DNA from: Aquilaria yunnanensis
Taxonomy: Eukaryota > Streptophyta > Magnoliopsida > Malvales > Thymelaeaceae
Direction: 5' to 3'
Assembly: GCA_039654915.1 (NCBI GenBank)
Contig: CM077594.1
Location: forward strand, 97,106,893 to 97,170,892
DNA length: 64,000 nt
Shown here: positions 34,996 through 46,263 of the stretch, in pieces
How the letters are laid out: every line of letters starts with the position of its first letter
Numbering within the stretch: position 1 is the stretch's first letter
Translations under genes and position numbers: made by a program
Notes under the pieces: model-generated
Told to the model about the DNA's origin: nothing
The model's input: only the letters and a program-made list of their open reading frames with translations
Databases searched by the model: none

Positions 34996-35807
34996 GTTTT
35001 GCCACAGCTTGTAGCTTGTTTGCTGTGAACTTTCACCTTCTGAAATTTGGTCAAGTAATATTATAGTTAGAAAAAAATTATTTTTATTAAAGTATGATTT
35101 AAGCTGTTCAGTCACAGTGACTTTTCCACATTGAGTTTATAGATTTTACTTCTTTTCTTTTATCAGGGCATTAGAGAGAAGTTATGAGTTCGGTGAACCG
35201 CAATGGGCATTTTCTGATGTCGCCCAAGTTTTGGTCATGTATGTTTTTTATGGTTTGCCATCGGAAAACTCCCCTAAGTCTCTGGTACATTTCTAACGGC
35301 TAATTGTTTGAATGTTTTCAACAGCTGACCATCAAAGAATGTACCTTTAGAGGCCTCTATTGAAATTTATAAGGGCTTGTGGTTGGAATTTTTCTGACAA
35401 CCAATTGTCAGAATGTTTTTTGGAAATTTTTTTCCTGCTCAACTTAGTTCACTGATAAAAGAAATTTAACATTGAATATGGTCCCCCATTTTCTCTCATT
35501 GGAAAAAAAATTAACTGTCAAATTTTTTGATAATTTATTTCTAATGGCTTACTATTGAAAAATGAAGATTTTCCACACTTTTTTCTCACAAAAAATAAAG
35601 GAAGTACCCTCATTGTAATTCCAAAGGCAAGCCATGGCAAGTGATTGCGAGTAAGGGGTTTTTCTAGCAATGAATGATTGGATCTTTTCATTTTGGTAGC
35701 AACTACAAGCCTTAGCTACTAAATTAAGCGCTTTAGTTCTTTAGGTATTACTTCTATAAATTTTTTATGAAGCACTACTTATCTTATTTCATCAGTAAGC
35801 TTAATTA
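34996..35807. other. Unassigned DNA right of the CACTA
   Basis: AT-rich. A short open stretch at about 35167-35250 (plus), preceded by a TTATCAG acceptor-like site, reads ALERSYEFGEPQWAFSDVAQ. It could be a gene fragment, but I do not recognise it. Degenerate inverted motifs such as TTCTGACAA / TTGTCAGAA (35390-35415) resemble decayed subterminal repeats. Confidence 0.35.
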
Positions 35808-37190
35808 AAAATTATTGGGAAAATTTTTTTCATAATCACTCATTACACGTAACAGAAAGCAAACATAATCAACCAGACATACATAAATTTAATATGGTTT
35901 GACTTTTAACTAGCCCTAATACTCACGCTGACCTATGAATCATCTATACACTACTGATAATCTCAAACTTTTACCCTTATACAATTACAAAATATAAGAA
36001 TCATAAAAGATTTTTTGTCCTAACCCTCCGGCGTCTGGACCTCTCCTCCCCACTTGAAGCTTTCACATCTTACATCTTTATAACAATTGATTTTTATCTC
36101 ATACTCAAAACTTAACCATAACTTGTTTTTTTAATAGACTATACACAAACCCAAACCACATCAAAATAAAAAAAAATTAAATCATAAACAAATAGTAAAA
36201 CTAAAATAAAATCTTAAACAAAATTAAAATCTTTAAGTTTCTTGAATTTAAGCAAACAACTCTAACAATCTTCACCCTGATTCAAATTATTCACCATGAA
36301 CACCATGAATACGCAATTACGATGACAAACATAAAATCCATGAACATCATCAAAACATGAATACAACAATGAATACAAGTGAGTACGAACAACACAAACA
36401 TGACTTCAAACAACATCATGAATATCAATACACATGAATAAAATTTTCAATATTTAAACTTATACCAAGCTGTCGGTTTCATATCACAACCACTGCTAAG
36501 CATCCTTAAGATGATTCTCTGAAGTTTAACTATGCCAAGCAGCGAGCCATACTCTCCGCTATATCAAAACCAAACGATAAGTTCTGATACCACTTGTTGG
36601 AGAAAAAAATTTCTCAATCACCCATCATACGCAACAGAAAAACAAACATTATCAATCTGACATATAGAAATTTAATATGGTTTAACTTTTAATTAGCATA
36701 TATTTACAGATAAGAGAAATGTATTCAAACAAAATATATAAATTACAGCAAATATATGGCCATAGTGCTCATGCTGACCTATGGATCCTTTATACACTAC
36801 TGATAATCCCATAATCTCACTCTCATGCAATTACAAGATGTGGAAATCATAAAAAGCTTTTTGTCGTAACTCTCTTCGGCTTTTGGACCTCCTATCACTA
36901 CTAAATAAGTCAATTTACCAACAGTCATTACCAATGGTCTCGCGTTGATAATTTTGAAATTACCAATGTAAAACCGTTGGTAATAGAACATTGGTAATCA
37001 ATGCGTTGGTAATTATTTTACCAACGGTCAAATGATGAGCCATTGGTAAAAGAGCAATCAGTAATTATCAACAGTCGAGATGTGACACTTTTTAGCAACG
37101 ATTCAATTTTTACTGACGTTCAAAATAGTTGGTGACTACCAACATATTTGACCGTCAGTAATTTACCAACAGTCAAAACTATTAGTAACT

Positions 37191-37195
37191 ATCAA
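37191..37195. repeat. Solo LTR B target-site duplication, left (ATCAA)
   Basis: Exact match to 39971-39975. Confidence 0.9.
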
Positions 37196-39970
37196 TGTGG
37201 CAACGTCGGGTTTTCGGGAGTCGCCACCAATCCGTTTACCTAGGTCGATTGGTCACCTTAAAATTGGTCTGCGAGAGTTCGGGGATCGGGAGTACGGTTA
37301 CGCTAAAACAATATTGTTATAGCGCCCAAAATTGGCACCTTAGTTGATTTTAATTTTTTTTTTTACTTTGCTTTTAAATAATTTTCAGTTAATTTAGAGA
37401 TTTTAACTGAATTAGTCGAAATGTGGATTTTTAAGTTAATTTGTATAAGATTTTATACTTCCGAACCATGGACTCTGCCGAGTCATTTGGACACGGAAGA
37501 TTTTGATTCCGAACCATGGACTCTGCCGAGTCATTTGGACACGGAATTTGGTGAAATTTTAAACAATTTTATCCATATTGTAAAAATATGGATTTTTTAT
37601 CTTTTTATTTAATTTATTTATTTTAAAAAGTTTGATATTTTCCAAACCGTAGATCCTGCCGGATCATCCAGATATGGAAATTAAATTTAATTTATTGTTA
37701 GTTATATAATTATTAATTTTATGGAATTAATTATTAGTTTAATTACTAATTCGTAATTCTTTTTGTTATAGAATTTTTAGATAAAAAAATTTTATTTTTT
37801 ATTTTCTTTCTTTTCTTTTCTCTCTTTTCTTTCTTATATTTTTCTTTTCTTTTTGATTTAATCTTTCCTTTCTTTTCTTTCTTTTCTTTCTTTTCTTTTT
37901 CTTATCTTTCTTATCTTTTTCTTATCTTTCTTTTCTTTTCTTTTTCTTGTCTTTCTTATCTTTTTCTTATCTTGTTTTAGTTTTCTTTTTGTTTTCTTGT
38001 TTAATGAAAAATATTTATTATTTTAGTGGATTTAAAAGTTATATTTTAAATAAATCAGTAAAATATAAAGTCTTAATTTTCATGTATTTTTTTTTAAACA
38101 GGTTTTATTTTTATTTTTTTATTATTTTTACTGGATAAAAATAACTATTAAAATTAATTTTAACTTTTTGTTATCTTTAAAGAATTAAAAACATGTATAT
38201 AAAAATAAAAATAATTGGCTTTTTTAAAAATGATTTTTATTAGCCTTAATAATTAATTACAAAATAATCTTCTTTTAATTTTCATTTATTTATTAATTAG
38301 TAAAGGGTAAAGGTGAATTAAATAAAAAATTATATAAAGAAAAAAAAATTAATAATAATAAAGTGGGGCTTTTTGGCCATCCACTTTAAAAATAATAATA
38401 AATGTTAGCAAAGTTAATTAAATTAATTGTTAAACAACAATAATAAAAAGTTAGTCAAGTTAATTAAATTAATTAATTAACAACAATAATAAAAAGTTAG
38501 CCAAGTTAATTAAATTAATTAATTAACAACAGTAAAAAGTTAGCCAAGTTAATTAAATTAATTAATTAACAACAATAATAAAAAGTTAGCCAAATTAATT
38601 AAATTAATTAATTAACAACAATAATAAAAAGTTAGCCAAGTTAATTAAATTAATTAATTATCAACAATAATAAAAAGTTAGCCAAATTAATTAAATTAAT
38701 TAATTAACAACAATAATAAAAAGCTAGCCAAGTTAATTAGATTAATTAATTAACAACAATAATAAAAAGCTAGCCAAGTTAATTAGATTAATTAATTAAC
38801 AACAATAATAAAAGTTAGCCAAGTTAATTAAATTAATTAATTAACAACAATAATAAAAGTTAATTAATTGTTAACAACAATTATAAAAGTTAGTAATAAT
38901 GCAAAAATTAAAAGGTTAGTAACAATAATAGTATTAAAAGTTAGTTGTTAGTAAGTTAATAACAACAATAAAAAAAAAGGGGTTAGTAATAAACAAATAA
39001 TAAACAAACAAGTAAAAATTAAAAGGGTTAGTAATTAATTCTGCAAGAATAAAATACAAAGTTAGTGACCAAAGTGAAAGAAATTGAAAAGATAGAGGAC
39101 AAAACAAGGGTTGTACCCTTTAAAAATTAATTTGAATATGCTGAAACAGAGGTAACGGACGCGCGAAGCGCAGGGGCAGGGGGGAGGCGGAGTTGGACGG
39201 GGGGCGCGATCAGGGGCACGGTGGCGAAGGCGCAAGGTAGCGAGGCGGAGGGCGAATCGGCGGGCGTGACAGAGTAAAAGAGAAGAGAGAGAAAGAGAAG
39301 GAAGAAGGAAGAAGATGGTCAATTCGTAAGGAAATAAAATTTGGGAATTTCTGGGCAGAGGGAAGATAAGCTAGGGAATAAGGCTGTAATTTTATCTTTT
39401 TTTTGAAACGGAGCTCTAAGCTTTCTTTCTATTTTTTTCTGTGTTCAGTACAAAATTTGGGGGGCTATTTATAGAGGAAGTTTGGCTGAACTGTTGATGG
39501 ATAAATTAATAAAAAATTTCAAACTTATCTTTTAAATTGGTAAAATGACAATTTTAGTCCTTTACGTCTCTCAGCCTCTGGATAAGTTCCTGAAGCTTCT
39601 GATTTTCACAATTTTGTCGTTTTCTGTCAATTTGCGCCAGAAACGTCGGCAGGCCCAAAATTTTATGTGACAAACTACCAAATGCTCCTGAAACTTTCAG
39701 AATTTGTCAATTTTTCCCGAAACTTCTTAATGTTGTCATTTTTACCTCAAACTTTTAAATTTTGCCATTTTTTTGGAGTTTTCTTTTTTTCTTTCAAATA
39801 CACACATATATCATTTTAAATCAAATCTTCACAAAAAAAAAAATGTATTTTAAACTAATTAAAATTTTTAGTAATAATAATAATAATAAAAATAATAATT
39901 TTTTTATTTAATTTCTTTTATTTAATTTCTTTTAAAATTTTTTATGGTCGGACGAAATTGGGTGTCAACA
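37196..39970 (-). mobile_element. Solo LTR B, 2.78 kb, inverted relative to LTR A
   Basis: On the minus strand it starts TGTTGACACCC and ends GTTGCCACA. It is bordered by ATCAA on both sides and matches LTR A over most of its length, including a 63-codon open frame preserved identically in both. It carries the 46-bp tandem array (38400-38880) and the pyrimidine/purine tract (37800-37985). The GC-rich block is shorter (39140-39270) than in LTR A. No internal domain remains, so it is a solo LTR left by LTR-LTR recombination. Confidence 0.85.
38400..38880 (-). repeat. Tandem array of ~46-bp AT-rich unit in LTR B
   Basis: About ten copies of the reverse complement of the unit at 33000-33435, with point differences among units (for example AGCTAGCC for AGTTAGCC). 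Confidence 0.88.
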
Positions 39971-39975
39971 ATCAA
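39971..39975. repeat. Solo LTR B target-site duplication, right (ATCAA)
   Basis: Exact match to 37191-37195. Confidence 0.9.
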
Positions 39976-41520
39976 TGCATAAGACTGTTGGAGAATTACC
40001 AATGGATAGAACCGTTGGTAAAAATTGAAAAAAAAAATAGAATAGTTTCCATTGTAAAGTCATTGGTAAATGCTTTTTCTTTAAAAAAATATATTTATGT
40101 TGAAAACAATTAAAATAATTTCTTAACAAATATAGATATTAAATTGGGCTAGGTTGTTCATAAAGCTCATATATATATATATATTCTAGCAAATTACATC
40201 TCATTAGCAAACAAAACCAACATAAAATACCAAATGTTTTAACAAAATTATAGAAACAAAACAACCAATTGAAATAGAACTATAAAAGGAAAATGGCTTT
40301 TACAAAAAACGGGCATTTCATTTATTTGACCAGCCCATTTCTCTACAAACCATAGTCAAAACATCACTCTATTGCACTAGCACAAACCGCCGCTATCGTT
40401 AAGCCGCTTCCTTGGACGGCCGCCGCCCAACTTTCTTGGTCCGTCGCCGCCTAGCTTCCTTAGTTCGCCGCTGCCAACCTACTTTCTTGGTCCACCGCTG
40501 TCACCTGTCCATTTTGCCTCCACTGCCCTGCTTCCATGTCGACAACCGCCTCCTCGACCTCGTCTCCTCAATTGTTTAAGGGAAGTACGTGCATGGCAAC
40601 CACCTCCTCAACCACGCCGGCAACCGCCCCCTTGACGACATGGTTGGCACCGTGTGGCTTTCACGCTCCGGTCTCCGCCTGACCACCACCGCCGTTGGGT
40701 CTGTTCAGTTACTCTCCAATCTGGCAACAACATAGTACAAAGAAACCATAACAAAAAAACGACGCAAAACTCAGAAATTAAAAAAAAACATTGGGATTGA
40801 AAACTTAAAAAAAATATTACTGGCCACCGGTGGTGTTGCCGGAAAACTCACCCTGGCGGCGGCGACGCCTCGCCAACCAGAAACCGGTGTTTGTGTGTGT
40901 GTGTCTATGGGAGAGAAGGAGAGAGAAGAAGAGAGGGAGAGGAGAAGAAGAAAATGAAAGCATGTGAGGAGGGAGGGAGATGAGAGGAAAACGAATAGAG
41001 GAAAAGAGTTATGCAGGAGAGAGGAGAAGTGAAAAAGAAACCGAAGAGAAAGTGAAAAAAATTCCACTTTAGTCCCAATTTCCCATGGGCAATTCAAAAA
41101 GGTCCCTCCTTTGTAATTTCTAACGGTTTAGGCTGTGGTAGTATAAATTTCACTTACCAACGGTTTAGCCAATTGGAAAGTTACCAACAGCTTGACAGTT
41201 GGTAACAGTCATCAACGGTCTAACAAATTAGTAATTGCTAATGGTCTAATAGTTGGTAAAATGCCCATTAGAAAATTGCCAAATTTTAGTTGTTTGCATC
41301 CCTTATGAAACTTTTACATATTGTCTTTTCATAATAATTGATTTTTCTCTCATATTTAAAACTCTACCATAACATACTTTTTTATAAGCTATATATAAAC
41401 TTAAATCACATCAAAATATAAAAATTGAATCCTAAACAATTAGTAAAACTAAATCTAAATTCTAAACAAAATTAAAATTCTAAAATTTCTTGAATTTGAA
41501 CCAATAAACCTAACACAAAT

Positions 41521-41820
41521 ATATATGAGCGTAGCTTTTGCTCCAAGTCTATGGTGGGGTAGTATTCACCATTCAGAACTTGGACGGGAACGTCCTAATA
41601 TCGGACTTGCACCTCCTCCGCCCTAAGTTTTGAAACATTACTTATAACTTCTTTTCATGGTTTTAATATTAAAAAGAATAAACTCTTTCGGTCAAAAATT
41701 GCATCTTCCTTATGGGGTTTGCTTGGTGGATTGAAACACTGACCAACGGTTTCGTGATCTGAATTTTGTGCAACGGTTTCGTGATCTGAATTTTGTGCAA
41801 ATTACTGTCATATGTTAGAG
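41521..41820. other. Unassigned DNA with a 27-bp tandem duplication
   Basis: No gene recognised. A 27-bp unit starting CAACGGTTTCGTGATC occurs twice back to back (41744-41770 and 41771-41797). Confidence 0.7.
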
Positions 41821-42259
41821 GGGAAACTTACAATTATTCCCTTAGGTATGCCATAACCTACAGTTTGTTCCTTTATTTTAAGAAACCTACATTTTGTATT
41901 TTTTACATTATTTGATAACAGTTTCTAAAATTATATTTAAACTGTACGATAGTCATCTTATAGTAATTTTAATTTCTTTAATATATTTTTTATAGTTAAT
42001 ATACATTTTAAATTATCAATTTTTTCTTTCTGTAAATGTATTTTTTACATATTAGCATTTTTTTAAAGATTAGTTGGCTATAAAAAAATATCAGAAATAT
42101 CAAAATTACTATAACATGATTATCATTAGTTTAAATTAGGGTTTCAGAATTTGGTATCGGACACTGTAAAGCAAATAGAGGCAAAGTGTAGGTTTCTGAA
42201 AATAAATGGGTAAAGTGTATATTAAACCAAACTATAGGGAGATTTTTATAATTTTTCCT
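41821..42259. mobile_element. Foldback MITE, probably Mutator-type
   Basis: The two halves (about 41821-42025 and 42060-42259) are imperfect reverse complements over roughly 200 bp each, with a short central loop. Ends are GGGAAACTTACAATTATT and, inverted, AGGAAAAATTATAAAAAT. Flanks ATGTTAGAG (41812-41820) and AAGTTAGAG (42260-42268) form a 9-bp duplication with one mismatch, the length produced by Mutator-like transposases. No coding sequence. Class assignment rests on TSD length and long inverted repeats. Confidence 0.75.
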
Positions 42260-42268
42260 AAGTTAGAG

Positions 42269-44148
42269 AGGTCGAGCCCCTTTTCTCATTTTCCCGGAAT
42301 GAAACCTAATTCTTGCTTTATAAGAAAGCAATTCTAAGTCACTTGTAGTTTCATATATCTTGACTTTCTGAAGGCTACTTGTCACGTGTAAAAAAGACCT
42401 TAGAGCTAGCTTCTAAAAACAAAACATATATTCACCAACTTGGTTGGCTTTGTCCGCACGTCTTAATCATATGGTATCACACTTCGTGTCAAATAAGCAT
42501 GATCCAGACAAGTTTCATTTATTTTAATGGAGAGGAAAGGGTATCTAGCTTAATTGCAACATTCACAAGCAGCTACATTGGAACCCCTTCCAAATCAAGG
42601 GTCTGTTTCCGTTCTTTTTAGCTGGGTGTCATACTCGAAACATTGTAAGGTAGCACACATACTTTTAGAATCTTGAGTTAAGCCGTATCAAGAGTTATCA
42701 ATTATATTTCATCTGTCATAAATTGTTATACATTTAAATTTTGAGACGTATTGAAGTGTTGCAATATTTCATTTTTTTTTTTAGAAATTTCATTAAATTT
42801 TTAAGGATTGTTAATTAACAAAATTGTATAAAACTGTATCATGGATTAAAATGATAATAAAGTATTTTAGACAAATATATTAAAATAATGAGTTCAAATG
42901 CAAAAAGTTAGAACTTCATGGCACTGCATGGAAAAACAAGTTTGTCAATGTGAACGAAGCTGAGGTAGTAGTTTCTTTTATATTTTATTGACGGAATTCT
43001 CCACACTATAGGAAACAGAGTTGTCCACTTGCATCTGACAAATGCTACCATGTTTATATTGAAGGAATTTCTAAGAAAAGTGAAAACTTTTGGACACCAA
43101 AGGGTCCTCAAGAGTGTCCAAGGGGACTTAGCGTACAACAAGACTTATTGTCAGTAGAGGCACTTGAACAGATTAGCTAATCCTGCCCTTACTTCTCAAT
43201 TTCAGCTTATGAGCCGGTTCGTCTCACCTTAATCACATTAATGGGGCCTCATTATTAGATTGGTTAAAGCCGGTCAAAGATGGGAAATACTAAACTGGAA
43301 TCATATTTTAGCTTATTTACTAACTTTTGCCATCAATAAAAAATTCAAAAAATAATCAAACCAAAAAATCTAGTTTTCCTTTTGGGATAGAACAATGGTC
43401 GCCGGATTTGAAGATTACTCATAAAGTCGGCATCGGACAACGAAAGGAACCAAAGGCTAACTGATCGGGGAGCTGGGACGGGCTTAGCTACTTCTTAATG
43501 ATTGATTTGGTTTCATGTAACCAAATCTGAGGCTAGCGCTCGTTGACGGAGGTGGGATACACCAGTCACGGCAGTGGAGACGAAGGTTGGAGACATAGCG
43601 AATGAGGGCGGGGATTTATATAATGAGAAGAAGTCGCCGGGTAGGGGGACAACGGATAAAATCCGGCTTAAGGGAGCCGGATACACCAAGTACGGTGACA
43701 AATCCGGCTTGAGGACGTCAGATACACCAAGTACAGTGACCGGCAGAGAGATGAATGAAAGGCAGCAGCTGCACCAGATACGTTGGTTCACTAGTCTTAG
43801 TGTGCATTGGACGTATACATTGGTTCAAGCAAAACGCTGGTTGGCCGGATCTCGTCGAGTAGAACTGGTCTGGTGGCGCGTCTGGGATCCGTGCCGGATG
43901 CGGTCGATGACATAGAAATAGGTCCAATGGCATAAACTTGTAAATAAGCTGAAACTAAGGGTCAGTTCACAAACTAGTATCCTAATTACCCGCATCAAAA
44001 TCCGACCCAACCCGCGTTTAATTTGATCTCATTAATTGGAAACGAACTTGCCCTATATTGTCAAACAACACCTCCTGCACTAACTAACTATAAATGAACT
44101 TGCAATCATTTGGTAGCCAACAACCATTCTCTTAATGTATCACTATTG
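42269..44148. other. Unassigned DNA left of the triple-LTR array
   Basis: No recognisable gene or element ends. At about 43550-43745 there are three imperfect repeats of a unit ending GGATACACCAAGTACGGTGAC. Overlapping short open frames on both strands there have no domain support. Confidence 0.45.
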
Positions 44149-44153
44149 GTTAA
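44149..44153. repeat. Triple-LTR array target-site duplication, left (GTTAA)
   Basis: Exact match to 59075-59079. It flanks the whole three-LTR array. Confidence 0.85.
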
Positions 44154-45091
44154 TATTGAGAAAAATTATGTAATCACCCATCTTGCGTAGTGGAATAACA
44201 AATATGATTAAAATAACACACACAAATTTAATGTGGTTCAGTTCTTAAATTGCCTATATCCACAAAAAAGATAAATTCACTCGAAAAAAATATAAAGATT
44301 ACAGTAGAGGCATGTTCTTAATGCTCATGCTAGCCTATGAGTTATCTATACACTACTGACAACCCAAATATTTTGTCCTTACACAATTATAAGATAAGAG
44401 AATCACAAAAAGCTTCTCGTCTTAGCCATCCCCAAATTCTGGACCTCTCATCCCTATTGAAACTCTCATATTTTGTCTCTTCACCACATTAACTTTTCTT
44501 TCATACTTAAAAACCTAACACAACAAGCTCTTTTATAGGTTACACAAAAACCCAAACCATAACAAAATAAGAAAACTAAATCTCAAATAAATAGAAAAAC
44601 TAAAACCAAAATCTTAACAAAATAAAAATCTCCACATTGGCTCAAATTTTTGACCATAAACATGAACATCATCAATACACAATCACGATCACAAACAAGA
44701 ATACCACGAATATTGCCAAAACACAAACACAACAACGAATACAAACAACTACAAACAGTACGAACATGACTATGAATAATAAACACCACCAAGACACGAA
44801 TAACAATGAACAGAACATCACGAGCATCAAAACACACGTGAACAAAATCTTCAATCTTAAGACTTATACTGAGCAGTTGTTACCGTTCTGTAACCACTGT
44901 CAAATATCCTTAAGATGATTCCCTAGGGCTCTACCAAACAATCCAAATGCTCCACCATGCCAAGGATTGAACTATATATTCCACATGCCAGAATGCATCA
45001 CACAGTCCACCATACCAGGACCAAACCATAAACTCTGAATGCATCGCACAGTCCACCATACCAGGACCAAACTATAAACTCTGATACCATT

Positions 45092-45586
45092 TGTTCCGGA
45101 AAATTACCCAATCACCCATCACACGTAACAGAATAACATATACGATCAAACAGATGCACACAAATTTAATATGGTTCGATTTTTAACTAGCTTACATCCA
45201 TAGATAAGAGAAATTTACTCGAACAAAATATAAAGATTATAGTAGAGGTATGTCCTTAGTGCTCATGCTAGCTTATGGATCCCATATATATTACTAACAA
45301 CCCCAATATCTTGCCCTCACACAATTACAAGATATAAGAATCACACAAAGCTTTTCGTCTAGGCCCTTTCTGGCCTCTAGACATCTCCTCCATCTTGAAA
45401 CCTTCATATCTTTTCTTTTCACCACATTGACTTTTCTCTCAGATCTAAAGCCCTAACACAACAAACCCTTTTATAGGTTACACACAAATCTAAACCACAG
45501 CAAAATTGGAAAATTAAATCTCAAACAAGTAGAAAAACTAAAACCAAATCCTTAAGCTTCTTGAATTTGAGTCAACAAACCTAACA
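45092..45586 (-). repeat. Middle LTR of the triple array
   Basis: On the minus strand it starts TGTTAGGTTTG and ends CCGGAACA. It is the best-preserved LTR of the array and reveals the expected sequence of the decayed LTR-a and LTR-c. Confidence 0.85.
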
Positions 45587-46258
45587 ATCTTCACCTTGGC
45601 TCAAAATTTTGACCTTAAACATGAACATCAAGAACACAAAATCATAATCACAAGCATAAACACCACAAATATTACCAAAACATGAACACAAATGACAACG
45701 AAGAGCATGAACATAACTATGAATAACAAACACCACAAAGACATGAACAACAATGAATGAAAATGACCACAAATAAAACATCACATGCATCAACACACAC
45801 ATGAACAAAATCTTCAATCTTCAATCTTCAAATTTGTACTGAGTTATTAGTACCACTTTATAACCATTATCAAATATCTTTAGGATGATTCTCTAGGGGT
45901 GCACCAAACAATCTAAATGCTCCACCATGCCAAGGATTGAACTATATGCTCTACCATGCTAGAATGCACCACACAGTCCATCATACTAGGACCAAACCAT
46001 AGGCTTTGACACCACTTGTTGGAAAAAACAACCTAATCACCCATCACACATAGTGGAATAATAACCACAATCAAACAGGCACACACAAATTTAATGTGGT
46101 TCGACTCTTAACTAACCTACATTCACAGATAAGAGAAATCTACTCAAACAAAATATAGAGATTATAGTAAAGATATGTCCTTAGTGCTCATGCTGGCCTA
46201 TAGAACCCCTACACACTACTGACAACTCAAATATCTTGTCCCCACATAATTGCAAGAT

Positions 46259-46263
46259 ATAAG
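46259..46263. repeat. Solo LTR target-site duplication, left (ATAAG)
   Basis: Exact match to 47795-47799. The uninterrupted version GATATAAGAATCAC is visible in LTR-b near 45330. Confidence 0.93.

Larger units (their letters stand above)
36896..41296. mobile_element. Non-autonomous CACTA-like DNA transposon carrying solo LTR B
   Basis: Left end CACTACTAAATAAGTCAATT, followed by ACCAACGG-type subterminal motifs. The right end (about 41160-41296) has the same motifs inverted and a decayed terminus resembling the left one. It interrupts a repeat whose empty version is visible at about 36040 and 44450, which fixes the insertion point. The 3-bp TSD is TAT (36893-36895) and CAT (41297-41299). No transposase is present. 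Interior sequence at 40380-40710 is GC-rich with CCGCCG-like runs. The subterminal motif is shared with the large CACTA ending at 34992, which could have supplied transposase. Confidence 0.7.
35813..41515 (-). mobile_element. Small non-autonomous LTR retrotransposon, carrying a nested CACTA-like insertion
   Basis: Left LTR 35813-36267; internal region 36268-36594 (only 327 bp, no coding capacity); right LTR 36595-36895 plus 41300-41515, split by the insertion 36896-41296. On the minus strand the LTRs run TGTTA...CCAACA (the left copy is mutated to TATTGGG). The primer-binding site is TGGTATCAGA (seen as TCTGATACCA near 36583-36592), and a purine-rich GGGTGAAGAT precedes the 3' LTR. The TSD is AAAAT on the left and CAAAT on the right, one mismatch. 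The same family forms the triple-LTR array at 44154-59074. It must have relied on proteins from another element. Confidence 0.8.

Noticed and set aside
33692..38138. 63-codon open frame present twice (33692-33883 minus, 37947-38138 plus)
   Set aside because: Identity reflects the shared LTR sequence. The product is a Phe/Tyr/Ile-rich translation of AT-rich DNA, not a membrane protein gene.
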